A stretch of 43,240 nucleotides of DNA from positions 1 to 43,240 of the forward strand of contig JAGFJL010000028.1 in NCBI GenBank assembly GCA_024102725.1, in the 5' to 3' direction. Below the pieces are notes generated by a model. It was not told the DNA's origin. It did no database searches and was given only the letters and a program-made list of their open reading frames with translations. Below are positions 42,658 to 43,240 of this stretch, in pieces. The number at the start of each line of letters is the position of its first letter. Position 1 is the first letter of the stretch. This stretch comes from Nitrococcus mobilis (GTDB lineage Bacteria; Pseudomonadota; Gammaproteobacteria; Nitrococcales; Nitrococcaceae). A program made the translations under genes and the position numbers.

Positions 42658-43240
42658 ATGCGTAACCAAGGTAAGTCCCTGGCTCAATTCCTCAACGAAG
42701 GGGTACGCCAGGATTCAGGATTAGAGGCGGATCTTGCCGCGTTGATCGGCGAGATCGCCACGGTATGTAAGTCGCTCTCTTATGCCATACGGGCGGGAGG
42801 TCTCGAAGGAGTGCTCGGTACCGCCGGTACAGAGAATGTCCAAGGGGAGACTCAGCAGAAGCTGGATGTTTTCGCCAACGAGGCGATGCTGGATAGCTTG
42901 GGTGCCTCCGAGTATCTGGCGGGAATGGCCTCGGAGGAGTTGACGGATATCCATCCGGTATCGGCTAGCCGCTCGCGTGGGCGCTATCTATTGATCTTTG
43001 ATCCGCTGGATGGTTCCTCAAACATCGATGTCAATGTATCGGTGGGGACTATATTCTCGGTTTTACCGGCCCCAGCAGGGGTTGGCGAGCTCACGGCCCA
43101 GCATTTTCTGCAGCCGGGCCGCGAGCAAGTATGCGCCGGGTATGCGCTTTACGGCCCATCCACCATGCTGGTGCTGACCACCGGGAACGGGGTCGATGCA
43201 TTTACATTGGACCCGCGAGTGGGTGAATTTATCCTGACTC
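42658..43240 (+). CDS. fbp: Fructose-1,6-bisphosphatase class I (3' end outside window)
   Basis: Hydrolyses fructose 1,6-bisphosphate to fructose 6-phosphate in the Calvin cycle and gluconeogenesis. Translating from ATG 42658 (GAGGA 8 bp upstream) gives 194 codons before the window ends. They contain MRNQGKSLAQFLNEG, the GETQQKLDVFANE segment, MASEELTDI, the metal-binding LIFDPLDGSSNIDVN (DPLDGSS at 115-121), SVGTIFSVLPAP, and YALYGPSTMLVLTTG. It lies 37 bp after prkB and is most likely co-transcribed. About 140 more residues are expected from the family length. Confidence 0.95.
   Translation, partial: MRNQGKSLAQFLNEGVRQDSGLEADLAALIGEIATVCKSLSYAIRAGGLEGVLGTAGTENVQGETQQKLDVFANEAMLDSLGASEYLAGMASEELTDIHPVSASRSRGRYLLIFDPLDGSSNIDVNVSVGTIFSVLPAPAGVGELTAQHFLQPGREQVCAGYALYGPSTMLVLTTGNGVDAFTLDPRVGEFILT

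Noticed and set aside
1..43240. CRISPR arrays, tRNA or rRNA genes, insertion sequences, attachment sites
   Set aside because: No spaced direct repeats, cloverleaf-like sequence, rRNA segments, transposase frames or flanking duplications were seen in the window.

Overview
The window reads as a chromosomal segment of a free-living gammaproteobacterium with a moderately high G+C content. Gene order supports this: nadB is divergent from rpoE-rseA-rseB, followed by lepA-lepB-DUF4845-rnc-era-recO-pdxJ-acpS; prfB-lysS, ygfZ next to sdhCDAB-sdhE-ygfX, and barA next to rlmD also resemble the enterobacterial and pseudomonad arrangements. The right end carries transketolase, class II aldolase, phosphoribulokinase and fructose-1,6-bisphosphatase, so the host very probably fixes CO2 by the Calvin-Benson-Bassham cycle. 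A sulfur- or iron-oxidising autotroph is plausible, but no electron-donor genes are in view and the species cannot be named.

Layout. 1-6.65 kb: YccA-type Bax-inhibitor protein (minus), PF06189-type 5'-nucleotidase, YfcE-like phosphodiesterase and the giant DEAH helicase HrpA. 6.75-9.4 kb: prfB with its programmed +1 frameshift, then lysS. 9.5-16.5 kb: ygfZ (minus), the succinate dehydrogenase operon sdhCDAB with its flavinylation factor sdhE and overlapping ygfX, and nadB (minus). 16.6-19.6 kb: envelope-stress locus rpoE-rseA-rseB, preceded by a sigma-E-like promoter and followed by the decayed start of a mucD/degP protease gene; no intact rseC is present. 19.6-26.2 kb: tightly overlapping lepA...acpS housekeeping run with several non-ATG starts. 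26.3-32.7 kb: barA/gacS hybrid kinase (minus), PolB-like exonuclease, rlmD, nudF and a small acidic DUF6763-type protein.

32.7-38.4 kb is the accessory part. It holds a DUF2325 gene under a clear Fur-box promoter, a possible group II intron reverse-transcriptase scrap, and an unusual group: a carboxylase-like ATP-grasp ligase, a possible 29-residue hydrophobic peptide, a D-Ala-D-Ala-ligase-like ATP-grasp enzyme, a class I amidotransferase-like (C26) gamma-glutamyl hydrolase and a 93-residue acidic orphan. This set looks like an uncharacterised peptide or amide-bond metabolism cassette and is the best candidate for an undescribed system. 38.4-43.24 kb: Calvin-cycle genes cbbT-fba-prk-fbp, the last cut by the window edge.

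Functional links: prfB-lysS serve translation, SdhE flavinylates SdhA, RseA and RseB control sigma-E, LepB processes exported proteins, Era, Rnc, RlmD and LepA act on rRNA or ribosomes, and the four terminal genes regenerate ribulose-1,5-bisphosphate. All calls are from reading the sequence; no database search was run.
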